Source: Lachnospiraceae bacterium (lineage in GTDB: Bacteria > Bacillota > Clostridia > Lachnospirales > Lachnospiraceae). From it: a stretch of 64,000 bases of DNA. The stretch spans positions 1 through 64,000 of the forward strand of contig JAKSRM010000005.1 in assembly GCA_024403615.1 (NCBI GenBank), in the 5' to 3' direction. Of this stretch, positions 35,209 to 43,843 are shown one piece after another; the stretch's first letter is position 1; every line of letters begins with the position of its first letter. A program made the translations under genes and the position numbers. The notes under the pieces are model-generated. The model did no database searches. It saw only the letters and a program-made list of their open reading frames with translations, and was not told the origin of the DNA.

Positions 35209-37523
35209 GTTCCACCTCTTTCTCTGATGCTCTGCATGCTAGCCATCTTCTGGTCAATGGTTGGCATCAGTTTACCGACCAAAGTTCCATCATCCAGTAC
35301 AATTCCTATATTCTGGAATGCATCCAGCATATCCGGAAGGAAGGCATCCAAAATGGTTACGATCTGTGCCAATTTAATGTCTTGTGAGGATTCCATTTCT
35401 CCAGCTGCCACGGCAATGAATGATTCGTTAATGTTCCTGTCCATACTCAACGCCACTCCGCTGCCAAGAGAAGTGTTTGCCACATCTGCTGCCACGGCAT
35501 CCATCGTACTCAGGATGTCTTCTCCCATATTTGCCACGGCATCCGTTGCTATCTGTGCATTGTTATCAATTCCTTTTCCGAGGCCTTCCATCATCATGTC
35601 GCCAATCCAGGCCATCTGCTTGGATGGGGATGCTATTCCGAAGAAATCCTTAATTCCATCCCAGATTCCGCTTACCCATCCGGTTATTTTTTCCCATAAC
35701 CACGATGCGGCTCCGCTGATTCCTTCCCAGATTCCTGTTACGAGCTGTTTTCCCAGCTCCCAGGCATTACTAAAGAAATCCGAAATCGGCTGCCAGATGT
35801 TTTCATCCAGCCATGTTCCTATGTTGTTGAATATATCTCCGAAAAATGAACCGATGCTCTCAAATATTCCCGCAAACCATCCTGCCAGGTCTTCGAACAA
35901 TCCTGAAAACCATTCTGAAATGCTTGTCCATATTCCAGAAAACCACTCTCCAACATTTTCCAGTATATTTCCGAGCCATTCCGTTAATTTATCCCATACC
36001 TGTGAAAAGAAATCTCCTATTGCAGAGAATAATGGTCCGAAATTCTCTGCCAGCGTCGTTGCTATCGTCTGGACAATTTCCGGAATTGATTGAATCAATG
36101 CTAGGATTATTTCAGGAATATGTTCCACAAGATTTATTACCAGCTGCACACATCCGTTTATCAACTGAGGCAGGCATTCAATAAGCGCCGTAATGATGGA
36201 TGATATGATCTGAGGCAGTGCATTGATGATGCTCTGTATGATTTCCGGTAAAGCATCTACGATGGCAAGAACCAATGTTATCAGCCCTGCAATGATCAGC
36301 GGAAGTGCTTCCAGAATGGAATCAATAATCTGTGGAATGGCATCCACAATTGCCGTTATCAGTTCCGGCAGTGCTTCTGCAAGCGCTTCGATTATGGAAA
36401 CAATAACCTGCAGTACCGCATCAATGATCACCGGAAGGTTATCTATCACCGCATCTGCGATTTCAATGATGAAATCCACAACTACCGGCAATATTTCCGG
36501 CAATGTTGTCACAACCATGTTCAGGATGTCCCGAAATAGTCCGGATAACGTCTGCAGTACCGATGGAAGCATAGACTTCATGCTTGCCAATAGCCCAGAA
36601 ATTACGGTTGGAACAGCCTTGATGATATTTTCAATAACTGGTGTCATATTTTGAAATACTGCCGTAATACTGTCCGCTAATGCCTGTGTGGAAGCTTCTA
36701 TATCTGCATTTTCATTTCCTAAATCCGTAATCAGGTTGGCCCATGCAGCCTTCGTCATATTTAATGAACCTTGAATTGTCGAAGCCGCTTCCTTTGATGA
36801 TGTTCCTGCAATGTTCAGGTGGTCCTGCATGACTTCGATTGCGGCAACAATATTTCCAAACGACATATCGCCTTCTTTTACGCTCAGATTCAGTTTTTCC
36901 TGAGAATCCGTATATTGCGCTGCATCCGCAATCAGTCGTTCCATTTCCGATGCCGTGCCGCCGTACCCCAGCTTCAGATTGTCCAGCATCGTATAATTCT
37001 GCTTGGCAAACCCCTGATAAGCATTCTGGATGCTCTCCATAGATGTTCCGAACGTATTCGCATTGTCCGCCATGCTCCTCATGGCTACATCTGCATATCT
37101 TACGGCCTCCTCCTGGTTTCCTCCCAAAGAGCTGATCAGTGATGCGCTGAAGGATGTTACCGTCTCCATGTAGTCATTCGCGGAAATCTGCATTTCCGAG
37201 AATGCAGATTTTGCATTTGTAACTACCTCGCTATAATAATCATCCCCGAAAAGTTTCTTTACGCCGCCTTCCAGCTGTTCAAACTCCCCATAGGAATCCA
37301 ACACTGCCTTGCTAAGTTCGGCGAATCCACCGATTGCAGCTCCCAGCATTGCGCCTATCGCAGATGCGGCTATCTTGAATCCTGTTCCGAATTTTCCTCC
37401 GGATTCCTTTCCCATCGATTCCGTATCCACTTCACCGATGCTTCCTTTCAGTGTCGAACCAAACTCTTTTGTAGTCGGAAGCACCTGCACATATGCTTTG
37501 CCAATCACATATTCTTCAGCCAT
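35196..37523 (-). CDS. Tape measure protein
   Basis: This 775-aa protein begins MAEEYVIGKAYVQVLPTTKEFG. Next come an alpha-helical region, a Gly/Ala membrane-like segment (ASAIGAMLGAAIGGF, about 51-65), and a long central series of repeated hydrophobic helices of the type LPEIIxxIxxALP (about 290-470). Trp-rich repeats follow (GEWFSGIWTSISEWFSG). It sets tail length; the usual 0.15 nm per residue would give a tail of roughly 115 nm. It follows the tail chaperone pair with an 8-bp overlap, the standard order. Confidence 0.92.
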   Translation of the reverse strand: MAEEYVIGKAYVQVLPTTKEFGSTLKGSIGEVDTESMGKESGGKFGTGFKIAASAIGAMLGAAIGGFAELSKAVLDSYGEFEQLEGGVKKLFGDDYYSEVVTNAKSAFSEMQISANDYMETVTSFSASLISSLGGNQEEAVRYADVAMRSMADNANTFGTSMESIQNAYQGFAKQNYTMLDNLKLGYGGTASEMERLIADAAQYTDSQEKLNLSVKEGDMSFGNIVAAIEVMQDHLNIAGTSSKEAASTIQGSLNMTKAAWANLITDLGNENADIEASTQALADSITAVFQNMTPVIENIIKAVPTVISGLLASMKSMLPSVLQTLSGLFRDILNMVVTTLPEILPVVVDFIIEIADAVIDNLPVIIDAVLQVIVSIIEALAEALPELITAIVDAIPQIIDSILEALPLIIAGLITLVLAIVDALPEIIQSIINALPQIISSIITALIECLPQLINGCVQLVINLVEHIPEIILALIQSIPEIVQTIATTLAENFGPLFSAIGDFFSQVWDKLTEWLGNILENVGEWFSGIWTSISEWFSGLFEDLAGWFAGIFESIGSFFGDIFNNIGTWLDENIWQPISDFFSNAWELGKQLVTGIWEGISGAASWLWEKITGWVSGIWDGIKDFFGIASPSKQMAWIGDMMMEGLGKGIDNNAQIATDAVANMGEDILSTMDAVAADVANTSLGSGVALSMDRNINESFIAVAAGEMESSQDIKLAQIVTILDAFLPDMLDAFQNIGIVLDDGTLVGKLMPTIDQKMASMQSIRERGGTCWA

Positions 37524-37887
37524 TGTTTATCTTCTCCAATATATTCCTACGCTCCGCCTCGAAAGACTCTGCGTCTGTATACCCTTTTATTTCTCCTGTG
37601 GCGCTCTTAGCCAAGAGTTTCATCAGGCTCTGCGGTTTCTGTGGCGCATGCTTGGAATTAACTGATGCATACTGCCAATTCATATTTCCTACCCAATCCA
37701 CCAGAGCCATCAATAGCAGGTCGGATAAGGCATACTCCCTTCCCGACATTGCTTTCTTTATCCTGCTATCGTCCGGAAGTCCCCATGCATATATTGCCTG
37801 TTTCCTTACCGGCAAGGATTCATAATCATAAATGTGATAATATTGTGCGAAATCACAAATAAGGCAGTCTTCATCGACTGCCTTCAT
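37516..37887 (-). CDS. Tail assembly chaperone, T part (expressed by frameshift)
   Basis: This frame encodes about 123 aa (DFAQYYHIYDYESLP...). There is no ribosome binding site before its ATG. In the -1 frame it is open all the way back into the A9 run at the end of the upstream G gene, so it is most likely made as a G-T fusion. The GT pair helps assemble the tail around the tape measure. It overlaps the tape measure start by 8 bp. Confidence 0.82.
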   Translation of the reverse strand: MKAVDEDCLICDFAQYYHIYDYESLPVRKQAIYAWGLPDDSRIKKAMSGREYALSDLLLMALVDWVGNMNWQYASVNSKHAPQKPQSLMKLLAKSATGEIKGYTDAESFEAERRNILEKINNG

Positions 37888-37913
37888 TGCGATTAATGCT
37901 ATTATTTTTTTTT
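37861..37913 (-). other. Programmed -1 frameshift signal (A9 slippery run plus hairpin)
   Basis: On the minus strand the G frame reads AGT AAA AAA AAA TAA. The nine-A run occupies 37905-37913, and the stop follows at once. A -1 slip gives AAA AAA ATA ATA GCA and continues into the T frame without a stop. About 20 nt past the run is a perfect 9-bp hairpin (37861-37869 with 37876-37884, 6-nt loop), a candidate stimulator. Confidence 0.75.
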
Positions 37914-38207
37914 ACTGTCTTTCATGGCTTCAAAAATGTCAGCCACTTCACGTTCAAATGCTTTCAGAGGAACCCTTCCGTTCTCTTTTTCTGCAACGTG
38001 CTCATACAGTTTTGCTTTCTGTTCTTCACCAATCATCAGAATCAGCAGCTGGAACACAGCTTCTGTCTTTTCGAACAGGTCTCCGTCTTTCTTCAGCACC
38101 GTAATGCTTTCCACAAGGCGCATATCGTCCATTGCTTCCGGATTTACCTTGCACTTGAATCCGGACTGTGTTGTAACCTCGATCAATGTACTTTTCTTCT
38201 GTGCCAT
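37902..38207 (-). CDS. Tail assembly chaperone, G part
   Basis: This 101-aa protein begins MAQKKSTLIEVTTQSGFKC and ends in DSKKK at the slippery run. Size, position between major tail protein and tape measure, and the shift site fit the tail assembly chaperone G protein of siphophages. Most product is the short form; a fraction becomes the G-T fusion. Confidence 0.82.
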   Translation of the reverse strand: MAQKKSTLIEVTTQSGFKCKVNPEAMDDMRLVESITVLKKDGDLFEKTEAVFQLLILMIGEEQKAKLYEHVAEKENGRVPLKAFEREVADIFEAMKDSKKK

Positions 38208-38243
38208 TTTTGTTTCCTTCTTTCTACGCTAATGATTTTCCTA

Positions 38244-38816
38244 TCATGTTGGGCTTCCGCTTGTTGACGGCTCCTTGATGTACTCATAATGAGTGAAGCC
38301 TGAAGAATCCGGGAATGCCTTCAGTGTTGTCTCATATCCGATTGCATTGGTATCGGAATATGTCACATCACCTACTGCAGTAACTTTGCCTGCAGGGATA
38401 ACGATTCTCTTCAGGATTCCTCCCTTGAGCACCATCTCTGCTACCACTACCTGTTCTGGAAGTTCCAGTGCAGCTTTTGCTTTTACTGTCACACCCGATG
38501 ACAGGGCTGTTCCGGTTACGTTTGCACTTCCATATACCTGTTTCAGCACCTCCACATTCAGCGCCTCGATCAAAGTGTATTTGAAACTGTCAGATCTTCC
38601 CTGGTCAATGTTCAATACTTCATCTCCACCCCAAGCCTTGATGTCCGTGCTTGACATCTCGTTTGAATTGACGAGGCCCTCTTCGGAAATATATCCTAAT
38701 GCCTTGAATGTATTTGCCAGTGCTGTCGTCGCATCTGTCGGCAATGATGTTCCGGCAGGAGCCACATAGATTGCGCCGCCGACTTTCGGCTTCGCAGCTG
38801 ATACATTGTTGCCCAT
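38244..38816 (-). CDS. Major tail tube protein
   Basis: This 190-aa protein has GGAIYVAPAGTSLP near the N-terminus and TFKALGYISEEGLVN, a pattern common in siphophage tail tube proteins that stack as rings. It lies directly upstream of the chaperone pair. AGGAGG is upstream of the ATG. Confidence 0.85.
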   Translation of the reverse strand: MGNNVSAAKPKVGGAIYVAPAGTSLPTDATTALANTFKALGYISEEGLVNSNEMSSTDIKAWGGDEVLNIDQGRSDSFKYTLIEALNVEVLKQVYGSANVTGTALSSGVTVKAKAALELPEQVVVAEMVLKGGILKRIVIPAGKVTAVGDVTYSDTNAIGYETTLKAFPDSSGFTHYEYIKEPSTSGSPT

Positions 38817-38835
38817 TTATTTTTCCTCCTGGATA

Positions 38836-39183
38836 TTAATAACTAAAATTAAATACCGCCTGATAGCGGTATTCTTTTGTTGTCGTGTCTGTAAAATTGT
38901 AATCACTGTTCAATTTGCAGCTGTAAATGTCCGTTTCGTCCGCCATGTCCCTCATGACATCCTTCACGGCTTCGTTCAGCTCTGCTGCCATCAGCAGGCT
39001 TGTTTTTGATATGGATTTTATTGCCAGCATCCCCTTTTCGATTCGGTTCTGCTCACCGCCTCCGGTCTTCTCTACGAGTAAATACTCGGAAGGCGGCGTT
39101 TCCGGGACTTCCATGAATACATTGTCCATTATTCCCGTAATGTTTTTACCTATCAGGTAATTCAAAACTGTCTTCTCGATCAT
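38836..39183 (-). CDS. Tail terminator / completion protein candidate
   Basis: This 115-aa protein begins MIEKTVLNYLIGKNI. It has the PSEYLLVEKTGGGEQNRIEKG region seen in minor tail-completion proteins, with the same alternation of strands. The position just before the tail tube gene fits a tail terminator. Assignment is by position and pattern. Confidence 0.7.
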   Translation of the reverse strand: MIEKTVLNYLIGKNITGIMDNVFMEVPETPPSEYLLVEKTGGGEQNRIEKGMLAIKSISKTSLLMAAELNEAVKDVMRDMADETDIYSCKLNSDYNFTDTTTKEYRYQAVFNFSY

Positions 39184-39190
39184 GTCCTAC

Positions 39191-39430
39191 CTACCTTAAC
39201 GACTTTAACAGCGTATTGTTCTTCTTGTTGTCCTGTCTTGCTTTCGCGGATGAAGCGTAAACATTGGCAATCTGCCTCTGTTCCGATCTGTGTACCCTGC
39301 ATGTATAACCTTCTCCCGCATTTCTGGCAATTTCGTTGCCTTTCTGCTGCATGAAGGCTTCCATCTCCGGTCCTTTCAGCAATTTTCCTATTCCGCTATA
39401 GCTCAGTTTCAGCTTTTCAACTTCACCCAT
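39191..39430 (-). CDS. Neck protein, HK97 gp10-like (short)
   Basis: This 79-aa basic protein (LSYSGIGKLLKGPEMEAFMQQKGNEIARNAG) matches the N-terminal helix pattern of HK97 gp10-like neck proteins, which are usually longer (about 120-150 aa). It overlaps the head-closure gene by 8 bp. It may be a minimal member. Confidence 0.65.
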   Translation of the reverse strand: MGEVEKLKLSYSGIGKLLKGPEMEAFMQQKGNEIARNAGEGYTCRVHRSEQRQIANVYASSAKARQDNKKNNTLLKSLR

Positions 39431-39758
39431 TTATTGCCTCCACCCGGACTTTTGCATTCCATTCCAGTGGTATCATGGCTTCGATTCCTTCCACCTTGCT
39501 TCCGATCGTGCGGAACTGCTGCCCGAAGAATTCCACTTTTACGTCTGTCCAGTCGTGATTGTCTCCCTTCGGAAGGCCAAGCGTATAGATGGCCTTCCTT
39601 CCGTGAAGATTTAGCGTATCAAGAACTTCCTGTTCTGATGAAGGTGCTACCAATACATTCTCTATATCCACAGATGTCTCTGTATAGATTGGATGATTAA
39701 AGTCATCCGTTCCTGTTTCCGTCTTCTGATACAGTTTTATGGTTATTCCTTTAATCAT
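39423..39758 (-). CDS. Head closure / head-tail joining protein
   Basis: This protein of about 111 aa starts MIKGITIKLYQKTETGTDDFNHPIY and carries the TLGLPKGDNHDWTDVKVEFFG segment typical of head-closure proteins of siphophages. The ATG at 39758 has GGAGG upstream; a longer frame to 39788 lies inside the connector gene. Confidence 0.78.
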   Translation of the reverse strand: MIKGITIKLYQKTETGTDDFNHPIYTETSVDIENVLVAPSSEQEVLDTLNLHGRKAIYTLGLPKGDNHDWTDVKVEFFGQQFRTIGSKVEGIEAMIPLEWNAKVRVEAING

Positions 39759-40176
39759 CGCCGCCTCCGTAGATTTCGAGAGTTCCATATCTCGGCTTCA
39801 ACAAGCCTAATTCTTTCAGCTCTGAGCGCTTAATGAAAATTCCGCCACCCGGATTTAGAAATGTTCCGGACTGCGCATAGCCCAATGCAGATTCGCTGAA
39901 CTGGCTTAATGGGGCTCCGTCCGGTGTCATTAAAGTCCGGGCAATGATATCCACGGTTATTGATTTTGCTGTTGACTGCAGCTTTGGATTTGCCGGATGT
40001 TCTGCTGTCCCATCTCCGTACAACATTAAATCCAGATCCCTCCCTGTATTATCTGCAGCAATGCGTAGCCTGTCACAGACTATCGGTAGCAACGCTGTCG
40101 CTCTCGTCGTCTCGGCCGTGCTCAATGGTCTCCATAGATCTATGATGTCCTGGATTGTTGCGAAATTTGTCATCAT
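39751..40176 (-). CDS. Head-tail connector (adaptor) protein
   Basis: This 141-aa protein (ATIQDIIDLWRPLSTAETTRATALL) resembles the Gp19/Gp15/Gp42-type adaptor family that binds under the portal. The C-terminus ends in YGGGDD. It overlaps the next gene by 8 bp and follows the capsid block. Confidence 0.82.
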   Translation of the reverse strand: MMTNFATIQDIIDLWRPLSTAETTRATALLPIVCDRLRIAADNTGRDLDLMLYGDGTAEHPANPKLQSTAKSITVDIIARTLMTPDGAPLSQFSESALGYAQSGTFLNPGGGIFIKRSELKELGLLKPRYGTLEIYGGGDD

Positions 40177-40182
40177 AAACTC

Positions 40183-40287
40183 CTACTCTTTTGTATCTGT
40201 TTTCTTTTTTGTTGTCTTTTTCTTAGCAGGTGCAGCTTCTGCTGCCACCTGCTTTACAACTTTTTTGTCCGTCAAAACTACAGTCAT
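40183..40287 (-). CDS. 34-aa Lys-rich phage protein
   Basis: A small frame begins with ATG at 40287 directly after GGAGGAATAAC and encodes MTVVLTDKKVVKQVAAEAA followed by PAKKKTTKKKTDTKE. It fits exactly between the flanking genes. Such short Lys/Ala/Thr-rich proteins occur in the head modules of several phages; no function is known. The excellent ribosome binding site is the main support. Confidence 0.65.
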   Translation of the reverse strand: MTVVLTDKKVVKQVAAEAAPAKKKTTKKKTDTKE

Positions 40288-40288
40288 G

Positions 40289-40654
40289 TTATTCCTCCGC
40301 TAATGTCAGGCCCGAAAAATCCAGTACCATTGTCTCCGTATTTCCCTGTCTTGTTGCGGTTACCGTCAGTGGTTCGTCCACATCAGTTACTCGGATAACA
40401 ACATTCATGTCTTCATCCAGTGTTGCGGAATGCTCCCCGTATGTAAGTTCTACCGAATCCGCATTAGACTCGAATTTCAGCGCAAGGTAGTTGCCTTCCT
40501 GCTCGCTTTCGTCGCTGCTATATCCGGTATATCCCGTTACATAATTGAGAGTTCCGGTTACTGCTCCATCCTCAATAGTTACACCCGTCTGAAGGGCACT
40601 TACCAGCTTACCCAACAGTGTTACGGTTGCATCCTCGGGTTCAGATACAACCAT
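40289..40654 (-). CDS. Head-associated protein of unknown function (121 aa)
   Basis: This acidic, beta-rich protein (MVVSEPEDATVTLLGKLVSA) follows the major capsid gene. The stop of the capsid gene and this ATG share bases (TAATG), so translation is coupled. The strand-rich, Ig-like pattern (DEPLTVTATRQGNTETMVLD) suggests a decoration or head-fibre protein; this is inference. The frame to 40702 lies inside the capsid gene. Confidence 0.68.
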   Translation of the reverse strand: MVVSEPEDATVTLLGKLVSALQTGVTIEDGAVTGTLNYVTGYTGYSSDESEQEGNYLALKFESNADSVELTYGEHSATLDEDMNVVIRVTDVDEPLTVTATRQGNTETMVLDFSGLTLAEE

Positions 40655-41565
40655 TATGAGTTTTTTACTTCCGCAAATGCAGCTGCGTTGAGGAATGCCC
40701 ATCCGATATACACTTCGGATCTGAGCAGAATCTGGTTTACATTCTTCAGGTCGGTTCCTGCGCCGTCTGGATCGCCGTATTCGATGATTTCCAGTGGAAT
40801 CTCATCCGCATAGCCCCATTTGAACGCATTCTGGAAGTCGCCGACATAAACTCTTGCCTTGTTGCTGTTCGCGGAAACGGTTGGGTTTACATCAAGTGCT
40901 CCGTTACCGAGAACGGTTGGGAATGCCCCAAAAGCGAAGTCCGGATATTTCCGTTCTCCGGAATTCTGTTTGAGGTTGGCCATCTTTGTTCTTGCTGCCG
41001 GAGCCATGATGATTCCGTTTACTTCATATTCTGCATCCTCAACTTTTGCCAGTGCTTCCTCGATGTTTTCATCGATTTCTGTGGAATCATGTTCCAGAGT
41101 AATGAGGTTTGCTCCGGAGCTGTAATTTGCAATTACATAATCCAGATGGTTGTTGCCGATGATGGTAGATGCTGCGGAACCTGTTGCCGGGTTTACTCCG
41201 TGCAATGCCATCTTGTCGAGACCTGCTCCTACTTTCTTTTTGAATCCATCAGCGAATGATGTCAGGTATTCCAGCTGCTTTTCTTTGGATGCTTTCAGGA
41301 ATTCATCCGTGATTCTGCTCTGGTAGATAATCTTAACCGGTTTCATCGGAACTGATGTAATGGTTGCATCGCCTGCCGGTTTCTGTCCGCTCTCGCCTAC
41401 TACGGATACTTCATTTGAGAAGTCAAATACGAAAGTATCCTTTCCGCAGAATGGGACTGGTTCGGATGCACTCAGTTTTGCTAATGAGCTGTGTCCTGTT
41501 ACCTTGCTGAACATTTCTTTCGCAAGTTCATCTGGAAATAATGTGCTTTTTGTGATTGCTGCCAT
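40654..41565 (-). CDS. Major capsid protein, HK97-type fold
   Basis: This 303-aa protein begins MAAITKSTLFPDELAKEMF. It has the N-arm, SVVGESGQKPAGDATITSV (E-loop region) and a PVKIIYQSRITDEFL segment common to HK97-like capsids of Firmicutes siphophages. It is short, because the scaffold is a separate gene just upstream. It assembles the head shell. Confidence 0.92.
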   Translation of the reverse strand: MAAITKSTLFPDELAKEMFSKVTGHSSLAKLSASEPVPFCGKDTFVFDFSNEVSVVGESGQKPAGDATITSVPMKPVKIIYQSRITDEFLKASKEKQLEYLTSFADGFKKKVGAGLDKMALHGVNPATGSAASTIIGNNHLDYVIANYSSGANLITLEHDSTEIDENIEEALAKVEDAEYEVNGIIMAPAARTKMANLKQNSGERKYPDFAFGAFPTVLGNGALDVNPTVSANSNKARVYVGDFQNAFKWGYADEIPLEIIEYGDPDGAGTDLKNVNQILLRSEVYIGWAFLNAAAFAEVKNS

Positions 41566-41568
41566 TTT

Positions 41569-42054
41569 TTATTCTCCTTCTGTTAAATCTTTCAGCATTT
41601 CTTTGTATGCTTCCTTTGTTTTGTCTGGCTCTTTTCCACTTACTCCTCCTTCCAGATTCGCAAGTGGCGATATGTTTGATTTTTTCGTGAATTTCGCCAA
41701 AACCTCCGCGCTGGCCTTCAGCTCCTCTTCGGTCTCACCTTTCAGATAAGCGCTCATCTCCATAGGCAGTCCCGCTTCTCCTGCCAGCTTTGTTTTCAGT
41801 GCATCCGTTTCGTACTGTTTGATTTTCCCGTTTGCCTCTGTCAGCTGTCCGGATAAGGTTTCATAATCGGTCTTATTCTTTGCGATTGTCGCCTCGTAAC
41901 CGGTTATTTTTTCATTTGCAGCTGTTAGCTGAGATTTGATATCGTTATAATCCTTGAACGGCTCTACGGCTTTTTCCTCGGCCCTTCTGATTCGTTCCTG
42001 GATTTTTGAATCAAATTCTTCCTGCGTAGTGATTGGTTTAAATTCTTCTGACAT
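41569..42054 (-). CDS. Capsid scaffold protein
   Basis: This protein of about 161 aa is highly charged and almost entirely coiled coil (IQERIRRAEEKAVEPFKDYND, EATIAKNKTDYETLSGQLTE divided) with a C-terminal KEMLKDLTEGE capsid-binding tail. It resembles DUF4355/Gp20-type scaffolds. The ATG at 42054 is 8 bases past AAGGAG; the ATG at 42060 is too close. It is placed directly before the capsid gene. Confidence 0.87.
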   Translation of the reverse strand: MSEEFKPITTQEEFDSKIQERIRRAEEKAVEPFKDYNDIKSQLTAANEKITGYEATIAKNKTDYETLSGQLTEANGKIKQYETDALKTKLAGEAGLPMEMSAYLKGETEEELKASAEVLAKFTKKSNISPLANLEGGVSGKEPDKTKEAYKEMLKDLTEGE

Positions 42055-42106
42055 ATTCATGTCTCCTTTCCCGGCTTAACCGTTGCCGTAACGTAATTTT
42101 GAATAT

Positions 42107-42128
42107 TAAAAAAGCACCTTCTGGTGCT
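42107..42128 (-). terminator. Terminator between large terminase and scaffold
   Basis: In minus-strand RNA, AGCACC-AGAA-GGTGCT (42128-42113) is followed by six U residues. It sits right after the terminase stop. A second terminator precedes the terminase gene. Confidence 0.75.
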
Positions 42129-42140
42129 CTTAAAATCTTA

Positions 42141-43550
42141 TTAGCAATATATCCTTTGTTTTTTCGGTTCCTTGAACGTTTCTATCGCCCAGGCGGCGAG
42201 AATCACCGCATCCACCAGCGTGATATCGATGTCGTCATATATCGGCGTATATCCGAATCCTCCCTGACTTCCAATATTCCGCTTCTGACAGTTGGTAACA
42301 GCTCTTGTAAGCGACGGCTGTTCCATCCGAAGTAGCTTTCCTGCGAATACGTTCTTTTCAAATTCCGCATTTGCTTTCACAACCTCAGTTACCTTTGGAA
42401 GCACCGTATTCGTCATCCTTACATCTTTCAGTTCATCCGCAAGGATCTGCTGTTTTCCCGCTCCGTCGATTATTATCTTGTTGATTCCGTCAGCTGCTGC
42501 CAGAAGGAATTTTATTATCCATCCATTTCCGTCCCGGACGGTCATGTTTCCCAGAACCTCTACGAATACATGGCCATCTTCCGTTTTTACTGCAACGGCC
42601 ATGCTCACGCTCTCTCCATCCTTACTATATTTGATTCCGACATCCAGTTTCCCTTTAAACTTCGGCAGATCGTTTACCAGGAGTTCATCCCAGTCCGCTT
42701 TGCTGATTGCCGATTTCAGTTCATAGGTAAACCAGAATCCTAATCTCTGGATATTAAAATCGACTTCATCATAATTTACATCTGCCAATTCATTTTTTAT
42801 AGCCGTTTCATCCAAAGTAAGCCCTAAGGATGGATTTGTTTCGTACCATAAATCCCTATTTTTTACATCCGTTGTCCGATGTTCTATTGACCATTCTGCC
42901 CATCCGATATCGAACTCTTCATCGGTTGTCATGCAGGTCTCCCGGAAATCTTTGAATACGGTTCCAGCACTTTTCACGGTCGGCGGTGTTCCGCACATCA
43001 ACGTCTGCCTGTTTTTGCTGTCCGTTACAATAAACTGGAGTGCACTCTGCTGATCTTTTGTATATTCCTGGGCCTCATCGATTACCAGAAGGTCAACTCC
43101 TTCTCCCAATCCGCCCTTTGCGGTTCTGGTCCGGAACCATATTGTTCCGCCGTTTTCCAGACGGATCAGCTCGCTTCCTTTTGCCTTTATGGAATAATAC
43201 GTTACATCCAGCATATCTAATATTCCGCATAATCTTTCAAATGCAGAATGGGAAGTTGACGTCAGGTGCGCTGTGTGCATGATCTTTTCGCCTTTGGCCA
43301 GACCGTACAGTTCCCGGATCACGATTACTTCTCCTTTTCCATTTCTTCTCGGAACTTCATATCCAAACTTTTCATGGACATACTTTCCGTTCTCATCCAC
43401 AGCCAGGATGTCATAGATCAGAGCCTCCTGCCACGGAAGAGCTGTCCTTCCGGTAAGGTTATACAGCTTTATAGCCTCCGTTCCTTCTGTCTGCGTATAT
43501 ATTTTTATGACAGAATAAGTTGGTTCTTGTCGTCCTATTCGTTTTTCCAT
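42141..43550 (-). CDS. Terminase large subunit
   Basis: This 469-aa packaging motor has the Walker-A-like PRRNGKGEV (about residue 68), Walker B LLVIDEAQE, coupling motif CGTPP, and a C-terminal nuclease domain with acidic residues (DVGIKYSKDGE, DAVILAAW). No ribosome binding site is seen before the ATG. It is unusually placed after portal and MuF genes and lies between two terminators. It is somewhat shorter than many HK97-type TerL proteins (about 550 aa). Confidence 0.92.
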   Translation of the reverse strand: MEKRIGRQEPTYSVIKIYTQTEGTEAIKLYNLTGRTALPWQEALIYDILAVDENGKYVHEKFGYEVPRRNGKGEVIVIRELYGLAKGEKIMHTAHLTSTSHSAFERLCGILDMLDVTYYSIKAKGSELIRLENGGTIWFRTRTAKGGLGEGVDLLVIDEAQEYTKDQQSALQFIVTDSKNRQTLMCGTPPTVKSAGTVFKDFRETCMTTDEEFDIGWAEWSIEHRTTDVKNRDLWYETNPSLGLTLDETAIKNELADVNYDEVDFNIQRLGFWFTYELKSAISKADWDELLVNDLPKFKGKLDVGIKYSKDGESVSMAVAVKTEDGHVFVEVLGNMTVRDGNGWIIKFLLAAADGINKIIIDGAGKQQILADELKDVRMTNTVLPKVTEVVKANAEFEKNVFAGKLLRMEQPSLTRAVTNCQKRNIGSQGGFGYTPIYDDIDITLVDAVILAAWAIETFKEPKKQRIYC

Positions 43551-43562
43551 ATGTTTTTAGGT

Positions 43563-43591
43563 ATAAGAAAAGCACTTCCGGAGAAGTGCTT
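43563..43591 (-). terminator. Terminator upstream of the large terminase
   Basis: AAGCACTTC (43583-43591 on the complement) and GAAGTGCTT form a perfect 9-bp stem with a UCCG-type loop, followed by UUUUCUUAU in minus-strand RNA. It closes the MuF/small-partner unit. Confidence 0.8.
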
Positions 43592-43618
43592 CGCATATTT
43601 ATTTCTGTTTTTAAGTTT

Positions 43619-43843
43619 TTAAATCTTATTTTCTCTTTCCAAAACAAGAGAAAGCGCAACAATATCATCATGTGATACATTTTCGTTTCTTAATTTTGCA
43701 GTTTTGATAAAATCTAACATTATTGTAGCAGTTTTTTTTGTTAATCCATTGAATATGCAAAATATAAAATCTTTATCATCATATATTTTTATCAATTCAT
43801 CTTTTAATTCTTTTTCTAATTCTTTTGGTAATTGTTCTCTCAT
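43619..43843 (-). CDS. 74-aa acidic protein, candidate immunity/antitoxin
   Basis: This small helical protein (MREQLPKELEKELKDELIK...) starts inside the stop of the MuF C-part gene (ATGA overlap), so the two are made together. Its DNA is markedly AT-rich compared with the head genes around it, and a terminator follows. In polymorphic-toxin loci a small gene just after the toxin encodes its immunity protein; this position and size fit, but no family is recognised. Confidence 0.65.
   Translation of the reverse strand: MREQLPKELEKELKDELIKIYDDKDFIFCIFNGLTKKTATIMLDFIKTAKLRNENVSHDDIVALSLVLERENKI

Noticed and set aside
34954..36093. Plus-strand frame of 379 codons
   Set aside because: Antisense to Dit and tape measure genes; its low-complexity Ser/Pro/Ile content mirrors the tape measure repeats.
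43459..43680. Minus-strand frame of 73 codons at the start of the large terminase
   Set aside because: It crosses the terminator at 43563-43591 and overlaps two better supported genes.
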